From positions 52,001 through 116,000 of the forward strand of contig CAZPMN010000006.1 of the NCBI GenBank assembly GCA_964587835.1: a DNA stretch of 64,000 bases, written 5' to 3'. The translations under genes and the position numbers were made by a program. The stretch's first letter is position 1. Each line of letters begins with the position of its first letter. Below the pieces are notes generated by a model. It ran no database searches. It saw nothing but the letters and a program-made list of their open reading frames with translations, and was not told the DNA's origin. Source of the DNA: Erginobacter sp964587835. GTDB lineage: Bacteria > Auribacterota > Erginobacteria > Erginobacterales > Erginobacteraceae. Positions 15,557 through 23,601 of this stretch are shown here, one piece after another.

Positions 15557-18500
15557 ATGTCCGCGCAGTTGCACTGCCGCAGTTACTATTCCTTTCTCCG
15601 GGGGACAGCGGCGCCCGGAGAACTGGCCCGCCGGGCGGCCGAACTCGGAATCAGTGCTTTAGGGCTGGCGGACCGGAACGGGGTCTACGGCGCGGTCGAG
15701 TTCTATCTCGCCTGCCGAAAGGCCGGGGTGAAGCCGATCCTGGGGGCGGAACTGACCGATCCGGGGGAGGGGACCGGGGAACGGAGTGCCGTTTTCCTGG
15801 CCCGCAACCGGAGAGGCTGGGCCGGGGTCTGCCGCCTGGTCACCAGCCGGCAGCTGGAGAAGCGCTTCTCTCTGGCCTCCGCGGTGGCGGAGGCGGGAGA
15901 GAACATCTTCGTTCTTACCCCATTCCCGGCGCTGATCCCCAACCCGACCCCGGATACCGTCTTCCTGGCGGTGGGTCCGGAAACGGGGCCTGGGCGACGT
16001 CATGAGCTGGCCCGGCTGGCCGGCCGGCGGGGCATCCGGCCGGTTGCCGCCGGGCCGGTTCTCTATCCCGAGCGCTCCGACTTTCCCCTTTACCGGCTCC
16101 TGGCCGCCATCCGGACCCGGTCCCAACTGCCTGCCCTGGCTCCGACCGTTCCCCGACGGGGATGGATAAGGAGTGAGCGGGAGATGGCGGACGAGCTGAG
16201 AGACTTCCCGGAAGCTGTGGAAGCTACGGGGGAGATCGCCGGAGAGTGCCGGTTCGATCCGGAACTCGACCGTCTTCGACTGCCCCGCTACCCGCTGGCA
16301 GAGGGGGAAGAGGCGGCGGGGAAACTTCGCTCGCTTTGCCTCCGGGGCGTTCGCCGGCGCTACCGGAAAGTCCCGGCGGGGTTGCGGGAACGGTTGGATC
16401 GGGAATTAAAGATAATCGGGGATCTGGGAATGGCCGACTACTTTCTCCTGGTGGAGGAGATTTCCGCCTATGCCCGGAAACGGTCTATCCCCTCTCTCGG
16501 CCGGGGGTCGGCCGCCGCCAGCCTGGTTTGCTACCTCCTCTCCATCACCGGGGTCGATCCCCTGAAACACAACCTCTACTTCGAGCGGTTTCTCAACCGG
16601 GCCCGGACCGATCCGCCGGATATCGACCTCGATTTCCCCACCAACCGGAGGGGGGAGGTGATCGGGTGGATCTACCGCCGGTTCGGCCGCGAGCGGGTGG
16701 CGACCCTCTCGACCACGGTCCGATTCCGGGGGCGCGCCGCCCTCGGCGAAACCGCTCGGGCAATGGGAATCTCCGAAACCGGCGCCCGGAGCTTGACCCG
16801 GCAGCTCCCTTTCTTCGCCTCGCTCGACAATCCGGAGCGTCTCCGAAGAGAGTATCCCGAGTGCCGTAACCTCCCTTGGAGGGAGAAGTGGTTTCGGGAC
16901 CTGATAGAGACCGCCGGGCGGCTGGAAGGGATCCCTCGTCATCTCTCGGTCCACCCCGGCGGCGTGGTGATCGCGCCCGGCCCCCTGACCGATCATCTGG
17001 CCCTGGAGCGGGCAAGCGGCGGGCTGGTAGTCACCCAGCCGGATATGTACGCCGTGAAGAGGTTGGGGCTTTTGAAGATCGATATCCTCGGCCAGCGCTC
17101 CCTGGCGGTGGTCGAGGACGCCGTCCGGTCGATTCAACAGAGCGGGATCGATATCGATCTCGACCGGAGCAATCCGGAGGAGGATCCCGGAACCGCCGAC
17201 CTGCTGGCGAATGGGAAGACGGTGGGCTGTTTCTATATCGAGTCACCGGTGATGCGCTCTCTGCTGAAACGGCTGCGCTGCCGCGACTTCGCCACCCTGG
17301 TCGCGGCCAGCTCGGTGATCCGGCCCGGGGTTTCCTCCACCGGCTGTGCCGACCGCTACGTTGCCCGCCGCCGGGGCCGGGAGCGGGTGGAGCCGATCCA
17401 TCCCCTGGTCGATGGGGTCCTGGCCGGCACCGGGGGAGTGATGATCTACCAGGAGCAGGTGATGCGGATGGTGGTGGAGGCTGCCGGCCTGGCCCCGTCC
17501 GAGGCCGACGTCTTCCGCCGCTGTATGACGAAGAAGCCCGGCTGGAAGGGTCTGGACGGATACCGGACCCGCTTTCTGGAGGGGGCGGTCAGAAACCGGA
17601 TTCCAAGATCGACGGCGCAGGAACTCTGGCGACAGATCGAGGGTTTCGGCGCCTACGCTTTCTGCCAGGCTCACAGCGCCGCCTTCGCCCAACTCTCCTT
17701 CCAGACCGCTTGGCTGAAAACCCATTACCCGGCCCCCTTCCTCGCCGCCGTAATCGCCAACCGGGGCGGGTTTTACCCGACCGGAGAGTATGTCCAGGAG
17801 GCCCGAAGGATAGGGCTGAAAATCCTTCCCCCCAGCCTCAATCTCAGCGCTTCGGAGTGCCGGGCCCAAGGGGAGGGGATCCGTCTCGGCCTGCGGGAGG
17901 TGAAGCACCTGAAGGGCAAAACCCTCCGCCGGCTCCTGGCCGAACGGGTCCGACGACCCTTCTCCTCCGGGGAGGATTTCCTCCGCCGGGTCCGCCCCGG
18001 CCGGGGCGAGGTTCGTTCTCTGGCCCTCTCCGGAGCCCTGGCCGATCTGGGGATCGGACCGTCCGCCGCCGCCTGGTGGATGTCCGGGAAGAAGAGGAAT
18101 TCGGAACCGGATCCCCTTTTCCCGGACTTCGTCGAGGAAAGTGGGTCTCCCCTGCCGGACTGGCTCGAACGTCCCGACGATCAAATGCGCCAGGAACAGG
18201 AAGGTATGGGATTTTCCCCCCTGCCCCCGGAAACGGGGGAGTGGACAAAGTTCCGGGGAACAACTTTTCCCGGTGGCCGCCGGCCCCGGAGCGACGAACT
18301 GAATGGACTGGACGGGGAGGAGGTGGAGATGATCGGAAGAGCGGTCACCGGACGAACCGCCCGGACCCGGGATCGAGGTAAGCTGATGAAATTTCTCACC
18401 CTGGAGGATGAGAAAGGGCTTTTTGAGGCGGTCCTCTTTCCCGACTGCTACCAGCGCTGCGGCCAGCGGCTCGCTTTCCCCGGTCCGTACTGGATCCTAG

Positions 18501-18592
18501 GGAAGGTCAGAGTCGAGGACGGAGCACCGGTGGTGATTTGCCGGGATATTCTTTTGACGGAGCCGGCGGTTTTTGATAACGTGAGAACGTAA
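15557..18592 (+). CDS. dnaE2: Error-prone-type DNA polymerase III alpha subunit (DnaE2/ImuC-like)
   Basis: This is a 1011-residue C-family polymerase, shorter than replicative DnaE1. The catalytic acids are intact (PDIDLDFP at about 354-361; LLKIDILG with Asp509), as is GRGSAAASLVCYLL. The N-terminal PHP domain has lost metal ligands: LHCRSYYSFLRG in place of the LHCHS-type motif and ADRNGVYGA in place of TDHDG-type, so it probably has no phosphoesterase activity. A C-terminal OB-fold is present (KLMKFLTLEDEKGLFEAVLF). Location downstream of lexA and an ImuB-like gene supports a role in SOS mutagenic synthesis. Assignment to DnaE2 rather than DnaE1 rests on length, motif style and context. 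Confidence 0.82.
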   Translation: MSAQLHCRSYYSFLRGTAAPGELARRAAELGISALGLADRNGVYGAVEFYLACRKAGVKPILGAELTDPGEGTGERSAVFLARNRRGWAGVCRLVTSRQLEKRFSLASAVAEAGENIFVLTPFPALIPNPTPDTVFLAVGPETGPGRRHELARLAGRRGIRPVAAGPVLYPERSDFPLYRLLAAIRTRSQLPALAPTVPRRGWIRSEREMADELRDFPEAVEATGEIAGECRFDPELDRLRLPRYPLAEGEEAAGKLRSLCLRGVRRRYRKVPAGLRERLDRELKIIGDLGMADYFLLVEEISAYARKRSIPSLGRGSAAASLVCYLLSITGVDPLKHNLYFERFLNRARTDPPDIDLDFPTNRRGEVIGWIYRRFGRERVATLSTTVRFRGRAALGETARAMGISETGARSLTRQLPFFASLDNPERLRREYPECRNLPWREKWFRDLIETAGRLEGIPRHLSVHPGGVVIAPGPLTDHLALERASGGLVVTQPDMYAVKRLGLLKIDILGQRSLAVVEDAVRSIQQSGIDIDLDRSNPEEDPGTADLLANGKTVGCFYIESPVMRSLLKRLRCRDFATLVAASSVIRPGVSSTGCADRYVARRRGRERVEPIHPLVDGVLAGTGGVMIYQEQVMRMVVEAAGLAPSEADVFRRCMTKKPGWKGLDGYRTRFLEGAVRNRIPRSTAQELWRQIEGFGAYAFCQAHSAAFAQLSFQTAWLKTHYPAPFLAAVIANRGGFYPTGEYVQEARRIGLKILPPSLNLSASECRAQGEGIRLGLREVKHLKGKTLRRLLAERVRRPFSSGEDFLRRVRPGRGEVRSLALSGALADLGIGPSAAAWWMSGKKRNSEPDPLFPDFVEESGSPLPDWLERPDDQMRQEQEGMGFSPLPPETGEWTKFRGTTFPGGRRPRSDELNGLDGEEVEMIGRAVTGRTARTRDRGKLMKFLTLEDEKGLFEAVLFPDCYQRCGQRLAFPGPYWILGKVRVEDGAPVVICRDILLTEPAVFDNVRT

Positions 18593-18667
18593 ACGGACCA
18601 TCAACCGGTATGGAGCTGGCGGCCGAATTGCGGTCGCCGGCCCGCCGACAAACCAGGAGGGAAGACC

Positions 18668-18883
18668 ATGACTATAGTCTGGATCCTGATCATCGCGATA
18701 GTGGTTATCCTGATTATTTACCTGGCAACCAAGAAGTCGAACGCCTCTGGCGAGAGCGCAACGCCCGAACCGCCGGCTCCGGAAAAACCCGCTCCGAAGC
18801 CTTCCGCCCCGACCGGTGCGGCTGAGGCGCCGCCTCGGGAAGAAGAGAAACAGTCTGGGCTGCCGCCCGCCGGCGGACAGTAG
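18668..18883 (+). CDS. Small single-span membrane protein with Pro/Ala-rich tail
   Basis: The 71-residue protein has a very hydrophobic N-terminal helix (residues 3-22, IVWILIIAIVVILIIYLA), followed by a lysine and a low-complexity Pro/Ala/Glu-rich tail. The ribosome site AGGAGG is well placed about 8 bases before the ATG. No family is recognised. Confidence 0.6.
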   Translation: MTIVWILIIAIVVILIIYLATKKSNASGESATPEPPAPEKPAPKPSAPTGAAEAPPREEEKQSGLPPAGGQ

Positions 18884-18911
18884 AAACCATCCCCGGGCCG
18901 GAATATTTTTA

Positions 18912-18940
18912 TTGTCAAGCCGGACGGGGCCCTATATAAA
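18912..18940 (+). promoter_or_regulatory. Promoter of tRNA-Val
   Basis: TTGTCA (18912-18917), a 17-base spacer and TATAAA (18935-18940) lie about 37 bases before the tRNA gene, in an AT-rich patch. This is one of the best sigma-70-type matches in the host part of the window. Confidence 0.7.
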
Positions 18941-18977
18941 CTTCCCTCTTCCCCGGGAAACCGGAGAAGAGGGCACC

Positions 18978-19052
18978 GGGCGATTAGCTCAGTCTGGTTA
19001 GAGCGCTTGCTCGACACGCAAGAGGTCACTGGTTCGAGTCCAGTATCGCCCA
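18978..19052 (+). tRNA. tRNA-Val (anticodon GAC)
   Basis: A full cloverleaf is visible. The acceptor is GGGCGAT/ATCGCCC, the D-arm holds TAGCTCAGTCTGGTTAGAGC, the anticodon stem CTTGC/GCAAG encloses loop TCGACAC (anticodon GAC), and the T-loop is TTCGAGT. CCA is not encoded; a hairpin terminator overlaps the last base. Confidence 0.96.
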
Positions 19053-19086
19053 TTTTTATTTCCCCTCGACGGGGGGAAATAAAAAT
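19052..19086 (+). terminator. Terminator of tRNA-Val
   Basis: Perfect arms ATTTTTATTTCCCC (19052-19065) and GGGGAAATAAAAAT (19073-19086) flank a 7-base loop. The stem begins at the discriminator base of the tRNA. Confidence 0.7.
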
Positions 19087-19137
19087 GGTGGAAAAAATTT
19101 CCAATTTCGACGTACCGGGGTTTCCGTTACCTATAAT

Positions 19138-20892
19138 ATGGAAGAACACGACTATCTGGACCGTTACCGCCACAGCGTGGCTCACGTGATGGCCCAGGCG
19201 GTGAAACGGCTCTATCCCCACGCCAAGCTTGGTATCGGCCCCCCGATCGAAGACGGTTTTTACTACGACTTCGATCTCCCCGAGACGCTCACCCCTGAGG
19301 ATTTTCCCCGGATCGAGGAGGAGATGGCGAGAATTATCGCCGCCGACCATCCCTTCGTTCGGGAGGAGCTCTCCTTCGAGGAGGGACGAAGGCTCCTGGC
19401 AAAACAGGGGGAGACCTACAAGCTGGAGCTCTTGGAGGGGTTGCGGGATCAGGCCATCAGCATCTATCGCTCCGGCGACTTTGTCGATCTCTGTCGGGGG
19501 CCGCACCTGGAGCGAACCGGCCAGATCAAGGCCTTCAAGCTCCTCTCCGTGGCCGGGGCCTACTGGAAAGGTGACGAGCAGCGGCCGATGCTCCAGCGGA
19601 TCTACGCTACCGCCTTTCCCGAACCCCGGGAACTGAGAAGGTACCTGGCGGCGGTCGAGGAGGCAAAGAAGCGAGACCATCGCAAGCTCGGCCGCGAGAT
19701 GGACCTCTTCAGCTTCCACGAGGAAGCCCCCGGCGCCCCCTTCTTTCATCCCCGGGGCGTGGTGCTCTACCAGACGCTGCTCGCTTACTGGCGGGAGGTC
19801 CACCAGCGGGCCGGCTACCAGGAGATTATGACCCCGATGCTCTTAAGCGACCGGCTCTGGCACCGGAGCGGCCACTGGGAACACTACCAGGACCATATGT
19901 ACCTGTCGTCGGTGGGGGAAAACACCTTTGCCGTCAAGCCGATGAACTGCCCCGGAACCCTGCTCTATTACCGGGAGACCCAGCACTCCTACCGGGAGTT
20001 CCCCCTGAAGATCGCCGAACTGGGACGGGTCCACCGCCGGGAACTGACCGGGGTCCTCCACGGCCTCTTCCGGGTCCAGAGCTTCGTGATCGATGACGCT
20101 CACATCTTCTGCCTCCCGGAGCAGATAACTTCCGAGATCGTCAAGGTGGTCGAACTGATCCTCTCCATCTACCGGACGGTCGGCTTCCCCGAGGTATCGG
20201 TCGAGATCTCGACCCGGCCGGAGTCCTCGATCGGAAGCGACCGAGACTGGGAACTGGCCACCGCCGCCCTGAAAGAAGCCCTGACAATCAAAAAGATCGA
20301 GTACACGATCAGCGAGGGGGAGGGGGCCTTCTACGGGCCGAAGATCGACTTTCATATCCGGGATTGCCTGAAACGGAGCCACCAGTGCGGAACCATCCAG
20401 CTCGACTTTTCGATGCCGGAACGGTTCGACCTCGAGTATGTCGGCACCGACGGGGAGAAACACCGGCCGGTGATGATCCACCGGGCGACCTTAGGGTCGA
20501 TCGAGAGGTTCCTGGCCATCCTCCTCGAACATTATGGGGGCCTGCTCCCGCTCTGGCTGGCCCCGGTCCAGGCGATTGTTCTCCCCATTTCGGCCAAGAC
20601 CGTCGAATACGGCCGAAGGGTGAGGGAGGTTCTGGCCGCGGCCGGGATCCGGGCGGAACTGGACGAACGCAACGAGAAGATCGGCTACAAGGTTCGCGCC
20701 GCCCGCCTGCAGAAGATACCCTACCTGCTGGTGGTGGGCCCGGCCGAGGAAGAATCCGGTTCCGTCTCCGTCCGTAATCTGCGCGCGGGGCAGCTGGGCG
20801 AATGGGAACTGGGAAAGGTCCGCGATACCCTGGCCCGCGAGATCTCCGAACGGACCGGAGGCGAGTCCTGCGAACTGACACAAGCCGATTGA
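19138..20892 (+). CDS. thrS: Threonyl-tRNA synthetase lacking the TGS domain
   Basis: The 584-residue enzyme begins directly in the editing domain (YLDRYRHSVAHVMAQAVKRLYP), so the about 60-residue TGS domain of longer ThrRS is absent. Editing residues (CRGPHLERTGQIKAFKL), the class II catalytic core (MNCPGTLLYYR with zinc-ligand Cys, motif 2 RVHRRELTGVLHGLFRVQ) and the anticodon-binding domain are present. There is no in-frame start codon in the 50 bases upstream and no ribosome site. A TATAAT sequence touches the ATG (19132-19137), so initiation may be leaderless or unusual. It heads the classic thrS-infC-rpmI-rplT-pheST group. Confidence 0.95.
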   Translation: MEEHDYLDRYRHSVAHVMAQAVKRLYPHAKLGIGPPIEDGFYYDFDLPETLTPEDFPRIEEEMARIIAADHPFVREELSFEEGRRLLAKQGETYKLELLEGLRDQAISIYRSGDFVDLCRGPHLERTGQIKAFKLLSVAGAYWKGDEQRPMLQRIYATAFPEPRELRRYLAAVEEAKKRDHRKLGREMDLFSFHEEAPGAPFFHPRGVVLYQTLLAYWREVHQRAGYQEIMTPMLLSDRLWHRSGHWEHYQDHMYLSSVGENTFAVKPMNCPGTLLYYRETQHSYREFPLKIAELGRVHRRELTGVLHGLFRVQSFVIDDAHIFCLPEQITSEIVKVVELILSIYRTVGFPEVSVEISTRPESSIGSDRDWELATAALKEALTIKKIEYTISEGEGAFYGPKIDFHIRDCLKRSHQCGTIQLDFSMPERFDLEYVGTDGEKHRPVMIHRATLGSIERFLAILLEHYGGLLPLWLAPVQAIVLPISAKTVEYGRRVREVLAAAGIRAELDERNEKIGYKVRAARLQKIPYLLVVGPAEEESGSVSVRNLRAGQLGEWELGKVRDTLAREISERTGGESCELTQAD

Positions 20893-21002
20893 TTTATTTC
20901 CGTCCCTATAGTCTAATTACCGGTTTGCCGTTCCCGGGCCCGGGTGGTCCGGGGCCGGCCGGCCCGCAAAGAAACGCCATTATCCGAAGGAGGTGATCGG
21001 CG

Positions 21003-21530
21003 ATTCTCAAACATATCTTTGTCAATAACGAGATCCGGGCCAATAAGGTCCGCACCATCGATACGGATGGCACTCAGCTCGGAATTCTGGAAATGCCCGA
21101 TGCCCTGAGCCTGGCCCGTGAACGCGGTCTCGACCTGGTCTGCGTCGCCCCGCAATCGATTCCCCCGGTTTGCCGGATACTGGATTTCGGCAAGTACAAG
21201 TACGAGTTGAGCAAGCGGGAGAAAGAAAGCAAGAAGAAACAGCATCTCGGTCGATTGAAGGAGATCAAGCTCAAGGCCCGGATCGAGGAGCACGACTACC
21301 AGGTCAAGTTGCGCAAAGCGATCGAATTCCTGAGCCGGGGTGACAAGCTAAAACTTACCCTGACCCTGCGGGGCCGGGAGATGATTCGCCAGGATCTGGG
21401 GAGGGATACCCTGAGCCGGATGATCGAGGATCTCAAAGACCTCGGCCAAGCGGAAGGTATTCCGCGGACGATGGGAAGGAGGATGCTGGTAATGATCTCT
21501 CCCCACCCCGGACATCATTCCGGTTCTTGA
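21003..21530 (+). CDS. infC: Translation initiation factor IF-3, ATT start
   Basis: Translating from the ATT at 21003 gives 175 residues. These include the full N-terminal domain (FVNNEIRANKVRTID, then LGILEMPDALSLARERGLDLVCVAP), linker (VCRILDFGKYKYELSKREKE) and C-terminal domain. The first ATG in frame (21093) would cut 30 conserved residues. A strong ribosome site, AAGGAGGTGAT (20987-20997), stands correctly spaced before the ATT and there is no other start there. AUU is the conserved, autoregulated start of infC in many bacteria, because IF-3 itself discriminates against it. The genes rpmI and rplT follow. Confidence 0.93.
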   Translation: MLKHIFVNNEIRANKVRTIDTDGTQLGILEMPDALSLARERGLDLVCVAPQSIPPVCRILDFGKYKYELSKREKESKKKQHLGRLKEIKLKARIEEHDYQVKLRKAIEFLSRGDKLKLTLTLRGREMIRQDLGRDTLSRMIEDLKDLGQAEGIPRTMGRRMLVMISPHPGHHSGS

Positions 21531-21686
21531 CCCGGTCTTCGTGACTGAATAAGTTTGCCGTAGACAATCCTATCCCCTTTTCTTAACCTCGGGTCCGCGG
21601 CCGCGACGGCGAAATCTTCGGTCCCGGCCGGAATCAGCGGATCGGGTTAGCCAGAAAGGAACACCAATCTCTCCAGGAGTAAAGTT

Positions 21687-21884
21687 ATGCCCAAGATCAA
21701 AAGCAGAAGAGGAGTTCAGAAGAGGATCAAAGTCAGCAAGAAAGGCAAAGTTCTGATCAAGAGTTCCGGAAGGAGCCATCTGCTGACCACCAAGAATCGG
21801 AAACGGAAGAGAAAACTCCGCAGCCCCACGTCCCTGAAAGGCGCGTCGGCGAAGGAGTTCAAGAAGTTGCTTCCCTACGACTGA
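21687..21884 (+). CDS. rpmI: Ribosomal protein bL35
   Basis: The 65-residue basic protein has the family pattern MPKIKSRRGVQKRIKV, SSGRSHLLTTKNRKRKRKLR and a C-terminal LLPYD. It is a component of the 50S subunit. The 156-base spacer after infC may hold regulatory leader structure (in other bacteria L20 represses this operon), but no specific fold could be confirmed by eye. The gene rplT follows after 10 bases with a GAAGGAG ribosome site. Confidence 0.95.
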   Translation: MPKIKSRRGVQKRIKVSKKGKVLIKSSGRSHLLTTKNRKRKRKLRSPTSLKGASAKEFKKLLPYD

Positions 21885-21894
21885 AGGAGACACT

Positions 21895-22251
21895 ATGACC
21901 AGAGTTAAAACCTCGCCCGCCGGACACCGGCGGAGAAAGAAGACCTTAAAGCAGGCCCGGGGATATCGGGGAGCCCGGAGCAAGCTCAACCGGACCGCCC
22001 GGACCGCTGTAATGCGGGCCCAGGCCGAAGCCTACCGGGGCCGGAAATTAAAGAAGCGGGATTTCCGCTCCCTCTGGATAACCCGGATCCGGGCGGCGGT
22101 CAGACAGGAGGGCCTCTCTTACTCCCGTTTCATGCATTTGCTCGCCGTCGACGGGATAACGATCAATCGAAAGGTCCTGGCGGAGATGGCGGTCCGCCAC
22201 CCTGAGGCATTTTCCAGCCTGGTGGAATCGGTTCGGAAGTCCGCGGCCTGA
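21895..22251 (+). CDS. rplT: Ribosomal protein bL20
   Basis: The 118-residue protein has the conserved core TLKQARGYRGARSKLNRTA, KRDFRSLWITRIRAAVRQ and SRFMHLLAVDGITINRKVLAEMA. It binds 23S rRNA early in 50S assembly and is the usual autogenous repressor of the rpmI-rplT messenger. The N-terminus (MTRVKTSPAGHRRRKKTL) is close to the usual form. It lies 26 bases before pheS on the same strand. Confidence 0.96.
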   Translation: MTRVKTSPAGHRRRKKTLKQARGYRGARSKLNRTARTAVMRAQAEAYRGRKLKKRDFRSLWITRIRAAVRQEGLSYSRFMHLLAVDGITINRKVLAEMAVRHPEAFSSLVESVRKSAA

Positions 22252-22277
22252 CTGCTCCCTTCCGGGAGGTTCTTGGG

Positions 22278-23297
22278 ATGGAAAATGAACTCCAGCAGCT
22301 GGACCGGGAGGCGAGGAGCGCCCTCGAAACCATCACGGATCGGGAGAGCCTGGAAGCTCTCCGGGTTGCCTTGCTCGGTCGGAAGGGCCGGATTACCCTC
22401 CTAATTCGTTCGGTCGGTTCCCTTCCCCCCGAAAAGCGGCCCCGGATGGGACAGGCCGCCAACCGTCTCAAACAGAATCTCCAGTCCTTGTTCGACGAAG
22501 CCGAGGAGAGGCTCCACAAGGAGACCGAAGCGCGGCGGACAAGCCATGAGGCCGTGGACGTCACCCTGCCGGGACTCTCCTTCTCCCGGGGGCGGCGGCA
22601 CCCGATTACCGCGACCCTGGATGAGATCATCGCCATCTTCACCGGACTGGGCTTCTCCCTGGAGAGCGGCCCCGAAATCGAGACCGAGTACTACAATTTC
22701 GACGCCCTGAACATATCCGCCGACCATCCCGCCCGGGATATGCACGACACTCTTTACCTGGAGGACGGAAGGCTGCTGCGGACCCATACCTCCCCGGTGC
22801 AGATCCGGACCATGGAGAAGACCAGCCCGCCCCTGCGGATGATCTGCGCCGGGAAGGCCTTTCGGGCCGACACCCCCGACGCCTCCCACTCCCCGATGTT
22901 TCACCAGCTGGAGGGGCTGATGGTGGACCGGGCGATCAGCCTGGCCGATCTGAAGGGGGTATTGACTGTCTTCGCCCGCCGGCTCTTCGGGGAGAAGACC
23001 CGGGTCCGGTTCCGCCCCAGTTTCTTTCCCTTCACCGAACCTTCCGCCGAGGTCGATATCTCCTGCGTGGTTTGCTCCGGCAAAGGCTGCCGCCTCTGCT
23101 CCCGCCGGGGCTGGCTGGAGATCCTCGGCGCCGGAATGGTCGACCCCGAAGTCTTCCGGGCGGTTGACTGCGATCCGGAGGAGTGGACCGGATTTGCCTT
23201 CGGAATGGGGATCGAGCGGATCGCGATGCTCAAACACGGTATCGACGATATCCGCCTCTTTTACGACAACGACCTGCGCTTCCTCCACCAATTCTGA
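22278..23297 (+). CDS. pheS: Phenylalanyl-tRNA synthetase alpha subunit
   Basis: The 339-residue protein has an N-terminal coiled coil (residues 1-85) and a class II catalytic core with the expected motifs: GRRHPITATLDEII, SGPEIETEYYNFDALNI, THTSPVQIRTM and, at the C-terminus, FGMGIERIAMLKHGIDDIRLFYDND. It forms an alpha2-beta2 enzyme with PheT that charges tRNA-Phe. The ribosome site GGGAGG is 9 bases upstream of the ATG. It is separated from pheT by 304 bases filled with repeats, which is unusual as the two are generally adjacent. Confidence 0.96.
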   Translation: MENELQQLDREARSALETITDRESLEALRVALLGRKGRITLLIRSVGSLPPEKRPRMGQAANRLKQNLQSLFDEAEERLHKETEARRTSHEAVDVTLPGLSFSRGRRHPITATLDEIIAIFTGLGFSLESGPEIETEYYNFDALNISADHPARDMHDTLYLEDGRLLRTHTSPVQIRTMEKTSPPLRMICAGKAFRADTPDASHSPMFHQLEGLMVDRAISLADLKGVLTVFARRLFGEKTRVRFRPSFFPFTEPSAEVDISCVVCSGKGCRLCSRRGWLEILGAGMVDPEVFRAVDCDPEEWTGFAFGMGIERIAMLKHGIDDIRLFYDNDLRFLHQF

Positions 23298-23305
23298 AAA
23301 AAACA

Positions 23306-23590
23306 TTCACCGCAAAGGACGCAAAGAAACGCAAAGGGAGAACTTAGGGTTTTAATTTCGGGAGATCAGGGTCTCCCTGGATCAGGGGTTCGGAGATATC
23401 ACAGGAAGAACTAATATTCACCGCAAAGACGCAGAGGACGCAAAGGGTCGCAAAGGGTTTTTTTAGTTTCTTTCTCCAGCTGAAATTTTAATTCGGCGTT
23501 ATCAGGGATATTGAAAGGGCAGAGCATTCCGAACTTAAACTTTAAAATTTTCTCTGCGTTCCTTTGCGCTCTTTGCGTCTTTGCGGTGAA
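23306..23590. repeat. Dispersed element with CACCGCAAAGACGCAAAG inverted ends (copy A)
   Basis: The core copy runs 23417-23590. It starts TTCACCGCAAAGACGCAGAG, ends CTTTGCGTCTTTGCGGTGAA, and contains inner segments GGCGTTAT and TCCGAACTTAAACTTTAAA that are shared with the copy at 35320. An extra left end (TTCACCGCAAAGGACGCAAAG) begins at 23306, followed by about 80 unshared bases. No open frame of its own is convincing. The right end supplies GCGGTGA 12 bases before the pheT start. Confidence 0.75.
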
Positions 23591-23601
23591 ATAATTTTGT
23601 T

